Assembly: GCA_047629355.1 (NCBI GenBank)
Contig: JBLHWU010000306.1
Coordinates: 1 to 6,318 of the forward strand
Direction: 5' to 3'
Source: CAYUNA01 sp047629355
GTDB taxonomy: Bacteria > Bacteroidota > Bacteroidia > Chitinophagales > Saprospiraceae
Length of the DNA: 6,318 nt
Shown here: positions 4,626-6,318 of the stretch, piece after piece
Layout: each line of letters opens with the position of its first letter
Numbering within the stretch: position 1 is the stretch's first letter
Notes under the pieces: model-generated
Told to the model about the DNA's origin: nothing
Seen by the model: the letters and a program-made list of their open reading frames with translations, nothing else
The model's database searches: none
Position numbers and translations under genes: made by a program

Positions 4626-6318
4626 ATGAAAAAAATAAGAGACGGCTTATTCCTTTTGCTTTTGTTTTTGCAAATAAATTTAGGAGCTCAAATTCAGTTT
4701 CCAATTCAGCCTATTTTGCAAATCAATAGTCCATCTTCCACTTATTTGACGGATTATACGGCTCCAGGGTCTAATCGATTTCAGTTAAATTTATTTCAAA
4801 ATGATTTCAATGAACCCAGTTTTGATGTGCGTTTGCAACTCACTATTGAGGGCAATGGCATAAATTTGGTAACCAATCCCAATTGGACTCCTCCTGCCAT
4901 TACGGTTCAACCTGGTGGAAACATTTTTCTGGGAAATGACATTGAGGGCTATTTTAACCCAGCAAATATGATTGTCAATGGAATTGACCCTACAAATTTG
5001 CTACAGAATGGAAGTGGTTTGCCAGAAGGCTTGTATAATATATGTGTGCAAGTCTTTGATTATTTGCGACCAGATGTTGTGCTTTCCGAGGAAACTTGCT
5101 TCATGCAGACTTTATTCAAAAATTACCCACCAATTCTGGTTTTCCCTACTTGTGGAAATACCGTTTTATTAACGGAAGGTAACCAAAACATTTTATTCAA
5201 TTGGCAAGCCAATTCAGACCTCAGCATTCAAACTGAATATGAATTGACGATAGTAGAAGTCCCCGATGGCGTTAGTCCAAATGATGCTATAAATGGTGCT
5301 CAAACGCCTATTTTGGATGCGGAAGTAATTATGATGGCAACTACTTTTAATTATGATATTTCGCAACTACCATTGGATGTTGGTACTCAATATGTCTATC
5401 GAATACAAGTCAAAGATGCTTTTGGATTGACCACTTTTGAAAATGACGGTTATTCCGAAGTATGTACCTTCTATTACGGGTTTAATACCTCCGGTCCTGT
5501 TGAATTAATTTTACCAGAAACCTTTGAATCTTTTGGCGTAAATGATCAAGTTAACTTGACCTGGAATCGACCTGTAGAAGCTCAACCCAGCCAAAATATA
5601 TTTTATGAAGTAAAAATTGTAGAAATTCAACCCAATCAGTCCCCAGAAAATGCGGTACAATTCAATCCTGTCTGGAACGAAACGGTCACAGCTGTTATTC
5701 CTGCGGGTGGCAGTTATGTTTTGCCCATAACTCCATTGCCGGGTGAGAAAGCGTTTGCTTGGCAAGTGAAAGCAGTATCGGATGCTTCGGGTGTAGCACA
5801 GCAAATTGGAATTAGTGAAGCGAGAATTTTTTATTCACGCCCCTTAGTTGATTTGATGAAAGGCGGAAATCCCGATGTGAATTGGTTTGCAATTTTGGGT
5901 TTGACTAAAATGGAAGAGGTACCAGGTACGGATAGAAAAAAGATTTCAGGTTCTGCAAGCGTACAAATTAAAGCCGATGGCGAAGAATTGGTCGTGCAAT
6001 TTACCGACCTTATCGTTGCACCAGTTTCTAATTATTATCAAATTATAGAGGGTGAGATTCGCAATTCAATCAGCAATCTCAGCATAGATTTAGACAACAG
6101 TGGGCTTTCCAGCGATGATGTTGATTATAATGGGCATGCGTATATGGACGTGACAGAAGTTATTTTTACCAAAGATGATTTTTTGTTAAACGGACGCATC
6201 AAATGGGCTTATCCCCAAGCCACCACTTCCTCAGGTGGTACTGCGATTGTACAATCTGAATTGACGGAGTTTTTCTACAATCAATATATGTTGACCAATA
6301 CCTATGTAGCGGTCGAAG
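4626..6318 (+). CDS. Large secreted multi-domain protein, probably TANFOR-domain type (N-terminal 564 aa, 3' partial)
   Basis: The frame is open from the ATG at 4626 to the window edge (564 codons plus one base). Residues 1-21 form a signal peptide (MKKIRDGLFLLLLFLQINLGA), cut before QIQ. The rest looks like consecutive beta-sandwich modules. Module 1 (about 23-170) ends with LPEGLYNICVQVFDY and a Cys-containing ETCFMQ stretch. Module 2 (about 173-282) opens FPTCGNT and contains ILFNWQ and TEYELTIVEV. Module 3 (about 293-400) contains VNLTWNRP and YEVKIVEI, then FAWQVKAV. A different region starts near R405 (RPLVDLMKGG). The pattern of a pro-rich lead-in, a W in 'FNWQ/LTWN' and 'YEL.IVE' repeats matches, from memory, Bacteroidota proteins annotated as TANFOR-domain, which have fibronectin-like repeats and are often very long. 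Any C-terminal sorting domain for type IX secretion would lie outside the window. The signal peptide fixes the start; no Shine-Dalgarno site is seen. It follows the barrel gene and is probably its partner at the outer membrane (inference). Function is unknown. Confidence 0.8.
   Translation, partial: MKKIRDGLFLLLLFLQINLGAQIQFPIQPILQINSPSSTYLTDYTAPGSNRFQLNLFQNDFNEPSFDVRLQLTIEGNGINLVTNPNWTPPAITVQPGGNIFLGNDIEGYFNPANMIVNGIDPTNLLQNGSGLPEGLYNICVQVFDYLRPDVVLSEETCFMQTLFKNYPPILVFPTCGNTVLLTEGNQNILFNWQANSDLSIQTEYELTIVEVPDGVSPNDAINGAQTPILDAEVIMMATTFNYDISQLPLDVGTQYVYRIQVKDAFGLTTFENDGYSEVCTFYYGFNTSGPVELILPETFESFGVNDQVNLTWNRPVEAQPSQNIFYEVKIVEIQPNQSPENAVQFNPVWNETVTAVIPAGGSYVLPITPLPGEKAFAWQVKAVSDASGVAQQIGISEARIFYSRPLVDLMKGGNPDVNWFAILGLTKMEEVPGTDRKKISGSASVQIKADGEELVVQFTDLIVAPVSNYYQIIEGEIRNSISNLSIDLDNSGLSSDDVDYNGHAYMDVTEVIFTKDDFLLNGRIKWAYPQATTSSGGTAIVQSELTEFFYNQYMLTNTYVAVE

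Noticed and set aside
4972..5172. A 66-codon plus-strand reading frame inside the large secreted protein gene
   Set aside because: It overlaps a continuous 564-codon frame with signal peptide and domain-like repeats; its translation looks like out-of-frame sequence.
5511..5804. A 97-codon minus-strand reading frame opposite the large secreted protein gene
   Set aside because: It is antisense to a convincing gene, and the translation has no recognisable features.

Overview
The window looks like AT-rich chromosomal DNA of a Bacteroidota bacterium, most likely of a flavobacterial or saprospiral type. The grounds are two Sec signal peptides ending in the typical 'AQ' (SLQAQ, NLGAQ), an outer-membrane barrel ending in phenylalanine, a large Bacteroidota-type beta-sandwich protein that I place from memory in the TANFOR-domain group, A-rich leaders without Shine-Dalgarno sites, and an intergenic motif (GTCATTTCGACCGAAG) that I associate with this phylum. 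No species can be named.

Layout: three genes, all on the plus strand, separated by unusually long non-coding stretches (1-1246, 2111-2742, 4429-4625; about a third of the window). The first gene (1247-2110) encodes an unrecognised 287-residue protein with two membrane segments and a long C-terminal domain that is probably periplasmic. The second (2743-4428) encodes a complete 561-residue outer-membrane beta-barrel protein. The third (4626 to beyond 6318) is the 5' part of a large secreted multi-domain protein that runs off the right edge. The second and third are plausible partners at the outer membrane, with the barrel as anchor or exporter and the large protein periplasmic or surface-exposed. 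This pairing is inferred from adjacency and signal peptides only.

The unusual content is non-coding. All three intergenic regions are filled with large imperfect palindromes of about 75-245 bp. Region 1-1210 is an almost gapless series of them (1-126, 299-543, 540-713, 708-857, 861-1018, 1020-1210), with half-copies of palindrome families at 172-225 and 227-298. Some arms recur: the 172-225 arm belongs to the same family as the complete palindrome at 4446-4606 between genes 2 and 3; 227-298 matches the left half of 708-857; 861-1018 and 1020-1210 share ends but have different cores; an end fragment of 540-713 recurs near 2187-2206. An octamer, GTTACTTA, marks many of the junctions. This looks like a build-up of non-autonomous palindromic repeats that insert beside or into one another, though a structured-RNA or structured-DNA function cannot be excluded. 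No transposase, reverse transcriptase, integrase or CRISPR component is encoded in the window.
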